DNA of 7,428 nt from the NCBI GenBank assembly GCA_937923225.1, contig CALAKR010000099.1, forward strand, positions 1 to 7,428, read 5' to 3'. Every line of letters starts with the position of its first letter. The first letter of the stretch is position 1. Below, piece after piece: positions 1-7,173 of the stretch. The notes beneath the pieces were generated by a model that worked only from the letters and a program-made list of their open reading frames with translations, did not search any database and was not told where the DNA came from. The translations under genes were made by a program, and so were the position numbers. This DNA is from an uncultured Aquabacterium sp. GTDB lineage: Bacteria; Pseudomonadota; Gammaproteobacteria; Burkholderiales; Burkholderiaceae_C.

Positions 1-413
1 CCCTGCTGGTTGACGAGCTGGTCGTCACGATCCTCATGGCGCCAGTAGGCGGCGGGCTTGTGCTCTTCGAGCGTGACGCGCAACTCGTTGGGCCACACGC
101 GGCGCACCAGGGCCTGGCGCACCCAGGGCACGGATTCGAACACGGCCTTGGCACGGGCCAGGTCGACCATGAAGAAGCTGCCCTCCACACGCGGCACCAC
201 GTTGGCCCGCACGGTGGCCATGTTGTTGCGCTGCATCTCGCCGTCGATGCTGAGCTTGTGGATCACGAAGTAGGGCTGGCGGCTGATCACCGTGAAGCCC
301 GCGGCCAGCACCAGCAGCACCGCCACCACGGCCAGTGCGGCGGTGGCGGCGTTCATCCAGCGGATGTCTTGCGGCATCTCGCTGGAGGGTTGCAGGGCCT
401 GGGCGGTGAGCAT
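1..413 (-). CDS. ftsQ: FtsQ, cell division protein (N-terminal 137 residues; 3' end outside window)
   Basis: FtsQ is a bitopic inner-membrane protein of the divisome that links FtsB/FtsL to the early division proteins. The visible part has a short cytoplasmic N-terminus (1-20) and one hydrophobic transmembrane segment at about 22-43 (AATAALAVVAVLLVLAAGF). The start of a periplasmic POTRA domain then follows: FVIHKLSIDGEMQRNN (49-64), a conserved-looking FFMVDLARAKAVFESVPWV (80-98) and RRVWPNELRVTLEEHKPAAY (104-123). The VPWV...RRVWPNELRV...EHKPAAYW pattern is characteristic of FtsQ. The frame stays open to base 1, so the rest of the POTRA domain and the beta domain lie outside. ATG 413 is the first start codon after the in-frame ddl stop 36 bases upstream. 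No Shine-Dalgarno sequence is visible there; an internal ATG at codon 13 is a less likely alternative. Confidence 0.94.
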   Translation of the reverse strand, partial: MLTAQALQPSSEMPQDIRWMNAATAALAVVAVLLVLAAGFTVISRQPYFVIHKLSIDGEMQRNNMATVRANVVPRVEGSFFMVDLARAKAVFESVPWVRQALVRRVWPNELRVTLEEHKPAAYWRHEDRDDQLVNQQ

Positions 414-449
414 GGAGGTCGTGAGTGACTTGGGTGACGAGTTGGTGCG

Positions 450-1469
450 TCAGGCTGTGGGGTTGCCGCGGCTCATGGCTTCGACCATGCCGGGGATCTC
501 GCGGTCCAAAGCTGCAGTGGTCAGCAGGTGCACGCACAGTTGCTCGTAGCTCAGGCCGGCCACGCGGGCGGACATGGGCACCAGCGAGTGCGAGGTCATG
601 CCGGGCGCCGTGTTGATCTCCAGCAGGCTGGGTTCGCGGGTCACCTTGTCGATCATCACGTCGACACGGGCCCAGCCGCGGCAGCCCAGGGCCTTGAAGG
701 ACTTGACCACCAGGTGCTGGATGCGCTCTTCCTCGTCCTCCGGCAGGCCGGACGGACAGTGGTACTTGGTGTCGTCGGTGAAGTACTTGTTCTGGTAGTC
801 GTAGTTGCCATCAGGCGCGGCGATGCGAATCACGGGCAGGGCCACGGGCTCACCGTTGATCTCCAGCACGGGGCAGGTCGTCTCGTCGCCATCGATGAAC
901 TCTTCGCACATCACTTCATCATCGTGCTGCGCGGCCAGGGCATAGGCGGCCGCGCACTGGCTGCGGTCCGTCACCTTGGTCAAACCGATGGACGAGCCTT
1001 CACGTGCAGGCTTGACGATGATGGTGGGGCACTCGAGGTAGTCGAAGGCCTCTTCACATTCGGCGGCGCTCTTGACGGTGCGCCAGGCCGGCGTGGGCAC
1101 GCCCTTGTAGCGCCACATCAGCTTGGTCACGTCTTTGTCCATGGCCTGGCTGGACGCCTTCACGCCCGAGCCGGTGTAGGGCAGTTGCAGCCACTCAAGC
1201 TCGCGTTGCACGGTGCCATCCTCACCGCCGCGACCATGCAGGGCGATGAAGCAGCGCGTGAAGCCTTCCTTGCGCAGGTCTTCGAGCGGGCGCTCCGACG
1301 GATCGAAGGCGTGCGCGTCCACGCCCTGCGACTGCAGGGCCTTGAGCACGCCGGTGCCCGACATGATGGAGATCTCGCGCTCGGCGGAATCACCACCGAA
1401 CAGCACGGCGACCTTGCCCAGGGACTTCGGATCCACGGTGGGGGGGGCAATCTGGAGGGGAGCGCTCAT
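450..1469 (-). CDS. ddl: Ddl, D-alanine--D-alanine ligase (DdlB type)
   Basis: Ddl is a cytoplasmic ATP-grasp ligase that makes D-Ala-D-Ala, which MurF adds to the UDP-MurNAc tripeptide. The 339 residues include a slightly long N-terminal lead of about 18 residues before the first strand. Motifs in order are [11 protein letters not shown] (24-34), HGRGGEDGT (78-86), YTGSG (98-102), [10 protein letters not shown] (153-162), EEFIDGDE (189-196), YDYQNKYF (223-230), GWARVDVM (265-272), [17 protein letters not shown] (282-298) and [12 protein letters not shown] (300-311). K228 and Y229 match the omega-loop Lys-Tyr pair of E. coli DdlB. The Tyr indicates a normal D-Ala-D-Ala enzyme rather than a D-Ala-D-Lac (VanA-like) one. 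R268 and N286 match the phosphate- and metal-binding residues. A run of eight C in the coding strand covers A8-P9-P10. Position between murC and ftsQ is the standard dcw location. Confidence 0.97.
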   Translation of the reverse strand: MSAPLQIAPPTVDPKSLGKVAVLFGGDSAEREISIMSGTGVLKALQSQGVDAHAFDPSERPLEDLRKEGFTRCFIALHGRGGEDGTVQRELEWLQLPYTGSGVKASSQAMDKDVTKLMWRYKGVPTPAWRTVKSAAECEEAFDYLECPTIIVKPAREGSSIGLTKVTDRSQCAAAYALAAQHDDEVMCEEFIDGDETTCPVLEINGEPVALPVIRIAAPDGNYDYQNKYFTDDTKYHCPSGLPEDEEERIQHLVVKSFKALGCRGWARVDVMIDKVTREPSLLEINTAPGMTSHSLVPMSARVAGLSYEQLCVHLLTTAALDREIPGMVEAMSRGNPTA

Positions 1470-1477
1470 GGCATCGG

Positions 1478-1482
1478 TCCTC
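1478..1482 (-). promoter_or_regulatory. Ribosome binding site of ddl
   Basis: GAGGA on the minus strand sits 8 bases before ATG 1469-1467, within the 16-base gap after murC. It supports the called start. A second ATG in the spacer (1474-1472) is out of frame with ddl. Confidence 0.65.
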
Positions 1483-1485
1483 GTC

Positions 1486-2889
1486 TCAATCTTTCAACAG
1501 TTCAACGACCTTGGCGGGCACGCCACCAATGGAGCCAGCGCCCATGCAGATCACCACATCGCCCGCACGGGCGGTGTCGGCGATGGTCTGCGGCAAAGTG
1601 GCGACGTCATCCACGAACACCGGCTCGACCTTGCCGGACACACGCACGGCACGGGTCAAGGCACGGCCGTCGGCGGCGACGATGGGTTGCTCACCCGCGG
1701 CATACACCTCGGTCAGCAGCACCGCATCGGCAGTGCCCAGCACCTTCACGAAATCCTCGAAGCAATCACGCGTGCGGGTGAAGCGGTGCGGCTGGAAGGC
1801 CAGCACGATGCGCTGACCGGGGAAGGCGCCCCGCGCAGCGCTGATCACCGCAGCCATCTCGACCGGGTGATGGCCGTAGTCGTCGATCAGTGTGAAGGTG
1901 CCATCGTCGCTGGTCTTGAACTCGCCATAGCGCTGGAAGCGGCGGCCCACGCCGGTGAACTCGCCCAGCGCCTTGATCAGCGGCTCGTCGGGCAGCTCGA
2001 TCTCGGTGGCCACGGCGATGGCGGCCAGCGCGTTGAGCACGTTGTGCACGCCGGGCAGGTTCAGCGTGACGGTGATCTCCGGCATCACGACGCCATTGCG
2101 GCGCTGCACGACAAAGCGCATCTGACCGCCGGCCAGCGCCTCGACATTGACGGCGCGCACCTGGGCGTCTTCGCCGAAGCCATAGGTGATCACCGGGCGC
2201 GAGATCAGCGGGATGATCGAGCGTACGCCCGGGTCGTCGGCACACAGGATGGCCGAACCGTAGAAAGGCATGCGGTGCAGGAAATCGACGAAGGCCTGCT
2301 TGAGCTTCGCGAAATCGTGCCCGTAGGTGTCCATGTGGTCGGCATCGATGTTCGTGACGACCGACAGGATGGGCAGCAGGTTCAAGAAGGAGGCGTCCGA
2401 CTCGTCGGCCTCGACGACGATGTACTCGCCCTTGCCCAGCGCCGAGTTGGCGCCCGCGCTGTTGAGCTTGCCGCCGATCACGAAGGTCGGATCCACACCG
2501 GCCTCGGCCAGGATGCAGGTGACCGGCGAGGTGGTCGTCGTCTTGCCGTGCGTGCCGGCGATGGCGATGCCCTTCTTCAGGCGCATCAGCTCGGCCAGCA
2601 TCACGGCGCGCGGCACCACGGGGATGCGCTTGGCGCGCGCGGCGATCACCTCGGGGTTGTCGCCCTTCACGGCGGTGGAGGTCACCACGGCTTCGGCGCC
2701 CTCGATGTGCGCAGCCTCATGCCCGATGAACACCTGAATGCCCAGCGAGGCCAGGCGGCGCGAGGTGGCACTGTCGGCCTGGTCGGAGCCCGAGACGGTG
2801 AAGCCCAGGTTGTGCAGGATCTCGGCGATGCCGCTCATGCCGGCGCCACCAATGCCCACGAAGTGGATGTGCTTGACCGCGTGTTTCAT
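1486..2889 (-). CDS. murC: MurC, UDP-N-acetylmuramate:L-alanine ligase
   Basis: MurC is the cytoplasmic ATP-dependent ligase that attaches L-Ala to UDP-MurNAc, the first step of stem-peptide synthesis. The start at 2889 gives 467 residues, the usual length. The frame is open upstream to about 3219, but that part is out-of-frame murG sequence and has no MurC homology. The N-terminal UDP-MurNAc domain opens with [10 protein letters not shown] (11-20). The ATPase domain has the P-loop GTHGKTTTT (112-120, K116), EADESDASF (160-168) and [11 protein letters not shown] (180-190). HNVLNALAA (282-290) follows, then GVGRRF (313-318), DDYGHHPVE (336-344), QPHRFTRT (366-373) and YAAGE (396-400); GAGSIG lies near the end. 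DDYGHHP and QPHRFTRT are typical of MurC rather than other Mur ligases. One oddity is P122, where relatives have Leu or Met directly after the P-loop. The start overlaps murG by ATGA, and ddl begins 16 bases after the stop. Confidence 0.97.
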   Translation of the reverse strand: MKHAVKHIHFVGIGGAGMSGIAEILHNLGFTVSGSDQADSATSRRLASLGIQVFIGHEAAHIEGAEAVVTSTAVKGDNPEVIAARAKRIPVVPRAVMLAELMRLKKGIAIAGTHGKTTTTSPVTCILAEAGVDPTFVIGGKLNSAGANSALGKGEYIVVEADESDASFLNLLPILSVVTNIDADHMDTYGHDFAKLKQAFVDFLHRMPFYGSAILCADDPGVRSIIPLISRPVITYGFGEDAQVRAVNVEALAGGQMRFVVQRRNGVVMPEITVTLNLPGVHNVLNALAAIAVATEIELPDEPLIKALGEFTGVGRRFQRYGEFKTSDDGTFTLIDDYGHHPVEMAAVISAARGAFPGQRIVLAFQPHRFTRTRDCFEDFVKVLGTADAVLLTEVYAAGEQPIVAADGRALTRAVRVSGKVEPVFVDDVATLPQTIADTARAGDVVICMGAGSIGGVPAKVVELLKD

Positions 2890-4013
2890 GCTGCGGCCCC
2901 CTTTCGGGAAGAAGAGGTCAATCGTTCGATGTCGTCGGCCACGGCGGCCGCCGCGCCACGGCGGGCCAGCGCGTAGGCCTTGTCGGCCATGGCGCGCAGG
3001 TCGTCGCGGCGCAGGGCGCGCAGGCGCTCGGCCAGGCTCTGCGGGTTCAGTTCGCCCTGCGGCAGGTGGATGGCCGCGCCATGCTGGGCCATGTAGGCGG
3101 CATTGTCGCGCTGGTGCGCGGTGGTCGAGACCACCAGCGGCACCAGGATACTGGGCACGCCGGCCACGCACAGCTCGCTCACGGTGATGGCACCGGCGCG
3201 GCAGATGATCACGTCGCAATCGGACAGGCGTTGGGCCATGTCATTGATGAAGGGCATTACCTCGACCTCACGCGAGGGGTCGATGCCAAGCTGGCCGTAG
3301 GTGGCCTTGACGGCCTCGTACTGGTCCAGGCCGGTCTGGTGGGTAAGGCGGGGGCGCTCTTCAGGCGCCAACAGGGCCAGCGCGCGCGGCAGCGTGTCGT
3401 TGAGCACCTTGGCGCCCAGGCTGCCGCCGACCACCAGCACGCGCAGCGGGCCCAGGCGGCCGGCAAAACGTGTGGCGGGCGATGCGATGGCTTCGATCTC
3501 GGCACGCACGGGGTTGCCCGTGACACGGGCCACGCGGTGGCGGGACGCCACCTTGTTCACATCGTCGCTGTCGAAACCGAAGGCCACGGCATCGGCCACG
3601 GGCAGCAGGGCCTTGTTGCTCATCAGCAGAGACGCATCGGCGTTGACCAGCACCAGCGGCAGGCCACGCGCCGAGGCCATCAGGCCACCGGGGAAGCACA
3701 CATAGCCGCCCATGCCCAGCACGGCATCGGCCTTGCGCTTGCCCAGGATGCTGAAGCACTCACCAAAGGCCTTGACCAGGCGCAGGCCACCGGTGAGCGT
3801 GTGCAGCAGGCCCTTGCCGCGCAGGCCGCTGAAGCCGATGCTGTCCATCGGGATGCCGCAGGGCGGCACCAGGCGGTTTTCCATGCCGGTCTTTGTGCCC
3901 AGCCAGCTCACGGCCCAGCCGCGCTGCTGCATCTCGCGCGCCACGGCCAGGCCGGGCATGACGTGGCCGCCCGTGCCGGCGGCCATGATGACGAGGTGTT
4001 TGCCTGCACTCAT
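2886..4013 (-). CDS. murG: MurG, lipid I N-acetylglucosaminyltransferase, with a variant HEQN motif
   Basis: MurG is a peripheral GT28-family (GT-B fold) enzyme on the cytoplasmic face of the inner membrane. It transfers GlcNAc from UDP-GlcNAc to lipid I, giving lipid II. The 375 residues compare with 355 in E. coli. The N-terminal glycine loop is [10 protein letters not shown] (12-21, with T14 and H17), followed by GLRGKG (63-68) and [11 protein letters not shown] (100-110, Y104). The second domain has the loop [12 protein letters not shown] (194-205, S198 and N205), TGNPVRAE (165-172), MPFINDMA (253-260), [10 protein letters not shown] (271-280, R272 and E280) and AHQRDNA (299-305, Q301). 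These match residues shown by mutagenesis to matter in E. coli. The exception is residues 123-126, which read VNAD where most MurG have HEQN; the Asn a few residues on (N133) is kept. Both ends overlap the neighbouring genes by ATGA, which fixes the start. The call as MurG is secure from context and motifs; the effect of the variant is unknown. Confidence 0.95.
   Translation of the reverse strand: MSAGKHLVIMAAGTGGHVMPGLAVAREMQQRGWAVSWLGTKTGMENRLVPPCGIPMDSIGFSGLRGKGLLHTLTGGLRLVKAFGECFSILGKRKADAVLGMGGYVCFPGGLMASARGLPLVLVNADASLLMSNKALLPVADAVAFGFDSDDVNKVASRHRVARVTGNPVRAEIEAIASPATRFAGRLGPLRVLVVGGSLGAKVLNDTLPRALALLAPEERPRLTHQTGLDQYEAVKATYGQLGIDPSREVEVMPFINDMAQRLSDCDVIICRAGAITVSELCVAGVPSILVPLVVSTTAHQRDNAAYMAQHGAAIHLPQGELNPQSLAERLRALRRDDLRAMADKAYALARRGAAAAVADDIERLTSSSRKGAAA
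2897..2904 (-). promoter_or_regulatory. Ribosome binding site of murC, inside the murG 3' end
   Basis: AAAGGGGG on the minus strand lies 7 bases before ATG 2889-2887. The murC frame is open far upstream into murG, so this site, the ATGA overlap with the murG stop, and the position of the GIGGAGMSG motif together decide the murC start. Confidence 0.65.
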
Positions 4014-5272
4014 GCGCGCCCCCCCCTCATCAACTGTCTGTTTTCAATGTCCACACGCAGGCAGATGGCCAAGGCCACGCAGTTCAGCAAGATGCCCGAG
4101 CCGCCATAGCTCATCAAGGGCAATGTCAGGCCCTTGGTGGGCAGCACGCCCAGGTTCACGCCCATGTTGATGAAGGCCTGGCCGCCCATCCACACGCCCA
4201 CACCCTGGGCCACCAGGCCCGAGAAGACGCGGTCGAGCGCGATGGCCTGACGACCGATGTGGAACAGCCGGCGCACCAGCCAGAAGAAGGCGAAGATCAC
4301 GATGGCCACGCCGATGAAGCCCAGCTCTTCGCCGATCACGGCCAGCAGGAAGTCGGTGTGGGCCTCGGGCAGGTAGTGCAGCTTCTCGACGCTGGAGCCC
4401 AGGCCTTCGCCGAAAATCTCGCCACGGCCGAAGGCGATCAGCGAGTGTGTGAGCTGGTAGGCCTTGCCCAGGGCGTTCTTCTCTTCCCACGGATCGAGGT
4501 AGGCGAAGATGCGCTCGCGCCGCCAGGGGCTCAGCGACACCATCAGCACGAAGGCGCTGACCAGCACCGACGTGATCAGGAAGAACATGCGGCCGTTGAC
4601 ACCACCCAGGAACAGGATGGCCATCGCGATGGCCGCGATCACCATGAAGGCGCCCATGTCCGGCTCGGCCAGCAGCAGCAGGCCCACCACGCCCACGGCG
4701 ACGGCCATCGGGGCCACCGCGCGGAAGAAGTGCTCCTTCACGTCCATCTTGCGCACCATGTAGTCGGCGGCATAGAGCGTGATCGCCAGCTTGGCCAGCT
4801 CGGAGGGCTGGAAGTTCATCACGCCCAGCGGCAGCCAGCGGCGCGCGCCGTTCACGCCCTTGCCCACGTGCGGGATCAGCACCAGCATCAAGAGCACCAG
4901 CGAGGCCACGAACAGCCAGGGCGCGGCGCGCTCCCACACCGACATCGGGATCTGCACCACGATGCAGGCCGTGGCCAGCGCCAGGCTCAGCGAGAACATG
5001 TGGCGGCTGAAGAAATGGGTGGCGGCGTAGTTGGCGAACTTGGGGCTGTCGGGCAGCGCGATCGAGGCGGAGTACACCATCACCAGGCCCAGCATCAGCA
5101 GCGCCATCGCCACCCAGACCAGCCCCTGGTCGAAGCCCATCACGCGGGTGGGCTGACCGGAGACGCTGACCCAATCCCGCACGGGCAGGCTGCCGCCCTC
5201 GCCGCGTTGCAGCAGGCGGGCCTTGAGACGGGCGAACAGGCCAGGGTTGGCGTCAACGCTGGCTTCGGTCAT
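4010..5272 (-). CDS. ftsW: FtsW, septal peptidoglycan glycosyltransferase (SEDS family)
   Basis: FtsW is a polytopic inner-membrane SEDS protein that polymerises lipid II into septal glycan together with FtsI. The 420 residues have a cytoplasmic N-terminal region of about 48 residues and then roughly ten hydrophobic segments (about 51-69, 89-108, 117-136, 155-172, 185-202, 206-223, 228-247, 308-333, 348-372 and 381-405). Family motifs are present: VYSAS (66-70), GARRWLPLG (142-150) followed by [10 protein letters not shown] (154-163), AEPDMG (202-207), and [14 protein letters not shown] (269-282). [20 protein letters not shown] (288-307) ends in D307, which corresponds to the catalytic Asp of SEDS enzymes. 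The C-terminal signature [16 protein letters not shown] spans 378-393. PEAHTDF with its position between murD and murG favours FtsW over the paralogue RodA. The start overlaps the murD stop and the stop overlaps the murG start, both as ATGA. A run of eight G lies in the last codons (M415-R416-G417-G418). Confidence 0.97.
   Translation of the reverse strand: MTEASVDANPGLFARLKARLLQRGEGGSLPVRDWVSVSGQPTRVMGFDQGLVWVAMALLMLGLVMVYSASIALPDSPKFANYAATHFFSRHMFSLSLALATACIVVQIPMSVWERAAPWLFVASLVLLMLVLIPHVGKGVNGARRWLPLGVMNFQPSELAKLAITLYAADYMVRKMDVKEHFFRAVAPMAVAVGVVGLLLLAEPDMGAFMVIAAIAMAILFLGGVNGRMFFLITSVLVSAFVLMVSLSPWRRERIFAYLDPWEEKNALGKAYQLTHSLIAFGRGEIFGEGLGSSVEKLHYLPEAHTDFLLAVIGEELGFIGVAIVIFAFFWLVRRLFHIGRQAIALDRVFSGLVAQGVGVWMGGQAFINMGVNLGVLPTKGLTLPLMSYGGSGILLNCVALAICLRVDIENRQLMRGGRA
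4019..4027 (-). promoter_or_regulatory. Ribosome binding site of murG, a G8 run inside the ftsW 3' end
   Basis: On the minus strand an A followed by eight G lies 5 bases before the murG ATG (4013-4011), inside the last ftsW codons. It is the only purine-rich match there and supports the overlapping start. The homopolymer is also a potential slippage site; see findings. Confidence 0.6.
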
Positions 5273-7158
5273 GCCAATTCCCCCCGGTCGATCGCGATCT
5301 CGCGCACGGTGTCGATGAAGACCTCGGCGCGGTGTGCGTAGTTGCGGAACATGTCCAGGCTGGCGCAGGCCGGGCTCAGCAGCACGGCATCACCTGCTTT
5401 GGCCTGCTCGAAGCACCAGCGCGTGGCCTGCTCCAGCGAATCATGGCGCTGCACGGGCAGCGGTTCGCCCAGCGGATCGCGCAGCACGTCGCCACTGGCC
5501 AGGGCCTGGCCGATGGCTTCGGCATCGCGGCCGATCAGGGCCACGGCGCGCGCGAAGCGGCTGACGGGCTCGGCCAGCGGCGCGAAATCCTGGCCCTTGC
5601 CATCACCGCCCAGGATCACGACCAGCTTGCCACTGCCCAGATCCGAGCCCAAGCCCAGCAGGGCAGCCACGGTGGCGCCCACATTGGTGCCCTTGCTGTC
5701 GTCGATGGCATCGATACCGGCCACGCTGCTCACGACCTCGACACGGTGCGGCTCGCCTCGGTATTCGCGCAGGCCGTGCAGCATGGGGGCCAGCGGCAGG
5801 CCGATGGCGGTGGTCAGCGCCAGCGCGGCCAGGGCGTTCGACGCGTTGTGACGGCCACGGATGCGCAGCGCATCGGCAGGCATCAGGCGCTGCAGGATGA
5901 TCTCTTCTTCCGGATCCCCCTTCTTGCGCTTGATGGTGGGATCGGCCTCGCGGGCACGCATCAGCCAGGCCATGCCAGCCTCGACCACCAGGCCGAAATC
6001 GCCCGGGTTGCGCGGCGCATCCAGGCCGAAGCGCACCACGTTGCGGTGCACGGTGCGCGCGGGGCGGCCCTTCACGCCGGACTTGATCACTTCGGGTGGC
6101 GGCACCATGGCCTCCACGGCCGGGTCGTCACGGTTGATCACCATCACGCCCTGCTTGCCGAAGATGCGGGCCTTGGCGCCTGCGTAGCCAGCCATGGAAC
6201 CATGCCAGTCCAGATGATCCTGCGTGATGTTGAGCACCGTGGCGGCGCTGGGCTCGAAGTTGGTCACGCCATCGAGCTGGAAGCTGGAGAGTTCGAGCAC
6301 CCAGACCTCGGGCAGTACCTGGAACACGGGCTCGGCCGGGGGCGGTGGGGCCAGTTGCACCAGAGGGGCATCGGCATCGTCAGTGAGTGGGGTGGCGTCG
6401 GTGAGCTCGGCAGCAGGCGCATCAGCAGTCGATACCTGCAGATCGCTGGGCTCAATGGACTCGCCAGCCTCGTCAACATCGGTGGCTGCATCGGACACAG
6501 CCGGTGACGACACAGCTTCAGCGCCTTGAGCGTCCAAGGCTTGCGATGCCGCGCCCGCATCGTCGGCAGATGCTGGGCTCACAACCTCCGTCAATGCGTC
6601 TGCCACGGCAGACTCATCCACAGCCACCTCATCGGCCACCGCTTCCGGCTCCGCATCCAGCGCCTGCGCCAACGTGTCCAGCAAGGTCGGGCCGATGTTG
6701 CCGGCCAGGCCCACGCGCTTGCCCGCCCGCTCGACCAATTGGGCCGTGAGCGAGGTGGTCGTGGTCTTGCCGTTGGTGCCGGTGATGGCCAGCACCTTGG
6801 GGGCGTAGCCGCGCTCGGCTTTCAGATCGGCCAGGGCCGTGGCGAACAGCGACAGCTCACCGCGCACGGGGATGCCCAGCTCATCAGCGCGTGCCAGCAG
6901 GCGCTCGACATCGGACGCATTGGGCGCCAAGCCGGGGCTTTTAAGCACCAGCTGCACACCGTCCAGCAGGGCTGCGTCCAGCCCATGGTGCACGGTGGCA
7001 GCCGGAATCTCGTTCATCAGCGTGACCGCCTGGGGCGGGTTCGCGCGCGTGTCGGCCACGCGCACATGGGCGCCACACCGGGCACACCAGCGCGCCATGG
7101 CCAGGCCCGAGTCTCCCAGACCCAGGATCAGCACGGTGAGCTCACGCAGGTAACGCAT
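5269..7158 (-). CDS. murD: MurD, UDP-MurNAc-L-alanine:D-glutamate ligase, with a large acidic insert
   Basis: MurD is a cytoplasmic ATP-dependent ligase that adds D-glutamate to UDP-MurNAc-L-Ala. The 629 residues show the three Mur-ligase domains. The N-terminal nucleotide-binding fold has GLGDSGLA (13-20). The central ATPase domain has the P-loop [10 protein letters not shown] (127-136, K131), GNIG (153-156), LELSSFQL (288-295), [11 protein letters not shown] (310-320, H315) and YAGAKARIF (325-333), where K329 matches the lysine carbamylated in E. coli. The C-terminal domain starts after [13 protein letters not shown] and has [11 protein letters not shown] (486-496) and LLSPACAS (593-600). 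E. coli MurD is about 438 residues. The excess comes mainly from an acidic insert at about 169-280 and a longer stretch at about 351-431. ATG 7158 is forced, because the mraY stop TGA is in the same frame six codons upstream with no other start between; no Shine-Dalgarno sequence is visible. The stop overlaps the ftsW start (ATGA). Confidence 0.96.
   Translation of the reverse strand: MRYLRELTVLILGLGDSGLAMARWCARCGAHVRVADTRANPPQAVTLMNEIPAATVHHGLDAALLDGVQLVLKSPGLAPNASDVERLLARADELGIPVRGELSLFATALADLKAERGYAPKVLAITGTNGKTTTTSLTAQLVERAGKRVGLAGNIGPTLLDTLAQALDAEPEAVADEVAVDESAVADALTEVVSPASADDAGAASQALDAQGAEAVSSPAVSDAATDVDEAGESIEPSDLQVSTADAPAAELTDATPLTDDADAPLVQLAPPPPAEPVFQVLPEVWVLELSSFQLDGVTNFEPSAATVLNITQDHLDWHGSMAGYAGAKARIFGKQGVMVINRDDPAVEAMVPPPEVIKSGVKGRPARTVHRNVVRFGLDAPRNPGDFGLVVEAGMAWLMRAREADPTIKRKKGDPEEEIILQRLMPADALRIRGRHNASNALAALALTTAIGLPLAPMLHGLREYRGEPHRVEVVSSVAGIDAIDDSKGTNVGATVAALLGLGSDLGSGKLVVILGGDGKGQDFAPLAEPVSRFARAVALIGRDAEAIGQALASGDVLRDPLGEPLPVQRHDSLEQATRWCFEQAKAGDAVLLSPACASLDMFRNYAHRAEVFIDTVREIAIDRGELA
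5278..5285 (-). promoter_or_regulatory. Ribosome binding site of ftsW, inside the murD 3' end
   Basis: On the minus strand GGGGGGAA lies 5 bases before the ftsW ATG (5272-5270), within the last codons of murD. With the ATGA overlap it supports this start and suggests translational coupling of ftsW to murD. Confidence 0.6.
6319..6654 (-). other. Acidic, Ala-rich low-complexity insert within MurD (residues about 169-280)
   Basis: This in-frame segment lies between the helix after GNIG and the strand [14 protein letters not shown] in the central ATPase domain. In E. coli MurD only a few residues separate these elements. By hand count the 112 residues contain 29 Ala, 15 Asp and 11 Glu, and no Lys, Arg or His. 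The end is proline-rich (a PPPP run at 271-274). No domain is recognisable and it reads as intrinsically disordered. The flanking motifs are intact and in frame, so it is not a frameshift artefact. GC by hand count over 6361-6600 is about 64%, not strikingly different from the surroundings, so I see no clear sign of recent transfer. Its role is unknown. Confidence 0.85.
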
Positions 7159-7173
7159 CTTGAAGTCAGTCGA

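Noticed and set aside
34..537. A 167-codon minus-strand frame spanning the ddl end and ftsQ
   Set aside because: It is Arg/His/Ala-rich and in a different frame from FtsQ. The FtsQ frame has the membrane segment and the VPWV/RRVWPNELRV pattern.
1470..1485. A promoter or terminator between murC and ddl
   Set aside because: The gap is only 16 bases and holds a ribosome binding site; there is no hairpin with a T-run and no room for -35 and -10 elements.
528..1781. A 417-codon plus-strand open frame opposite ddl
   Set aside because: It has low-complexity composition, no recognisable domain and full overlap with ddl motifs on the other strand; it is a shadow.
1213..2976. A 587-codon open frame on the plus strand, antisense to murC and ddl
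   Set aside because: Its translation is rich in His, Gly, Arg and Ala without any family motif, and it lies wholly opposite clear murC and ddl coding sequence. It is a typical high-GC shadow frame.
2890..3219. Upstream extension of the murC frame to a start at 3219
   Set aside because: This part overlaps murG coding sequence in another frame, has Arg/Pro/Ala-rich shadow composition, and would put 110 foreign residues before the MurC N-terminal motif.
3066..4109. Plus-strand open frame opposite murG
   Set aside because: It is His/Gly/Ala-rich with no motif and is explained as the antisense of murG.
4259..5341. Plus-strand open frame opposite ftsW
   Set aside because: It is His/Gln-rich, which is what antisense reading of hydrophobic membrane-protein codons gives; no family match.
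5332..6507. Plus-strand open frame opposite murD, including the insert region
   Set aside because: It has no motif or plausible start context. The minus frame has intact MurD motifs on both sides of the insert.
6319..6654. The MurD insert as a mobile element or a frameshifted segment
   Set aside because: There are no inverted or direct repeats that I can see, the reading frame is kept, GC is close to the surroundings, and the conserved motifs continue on both sides.
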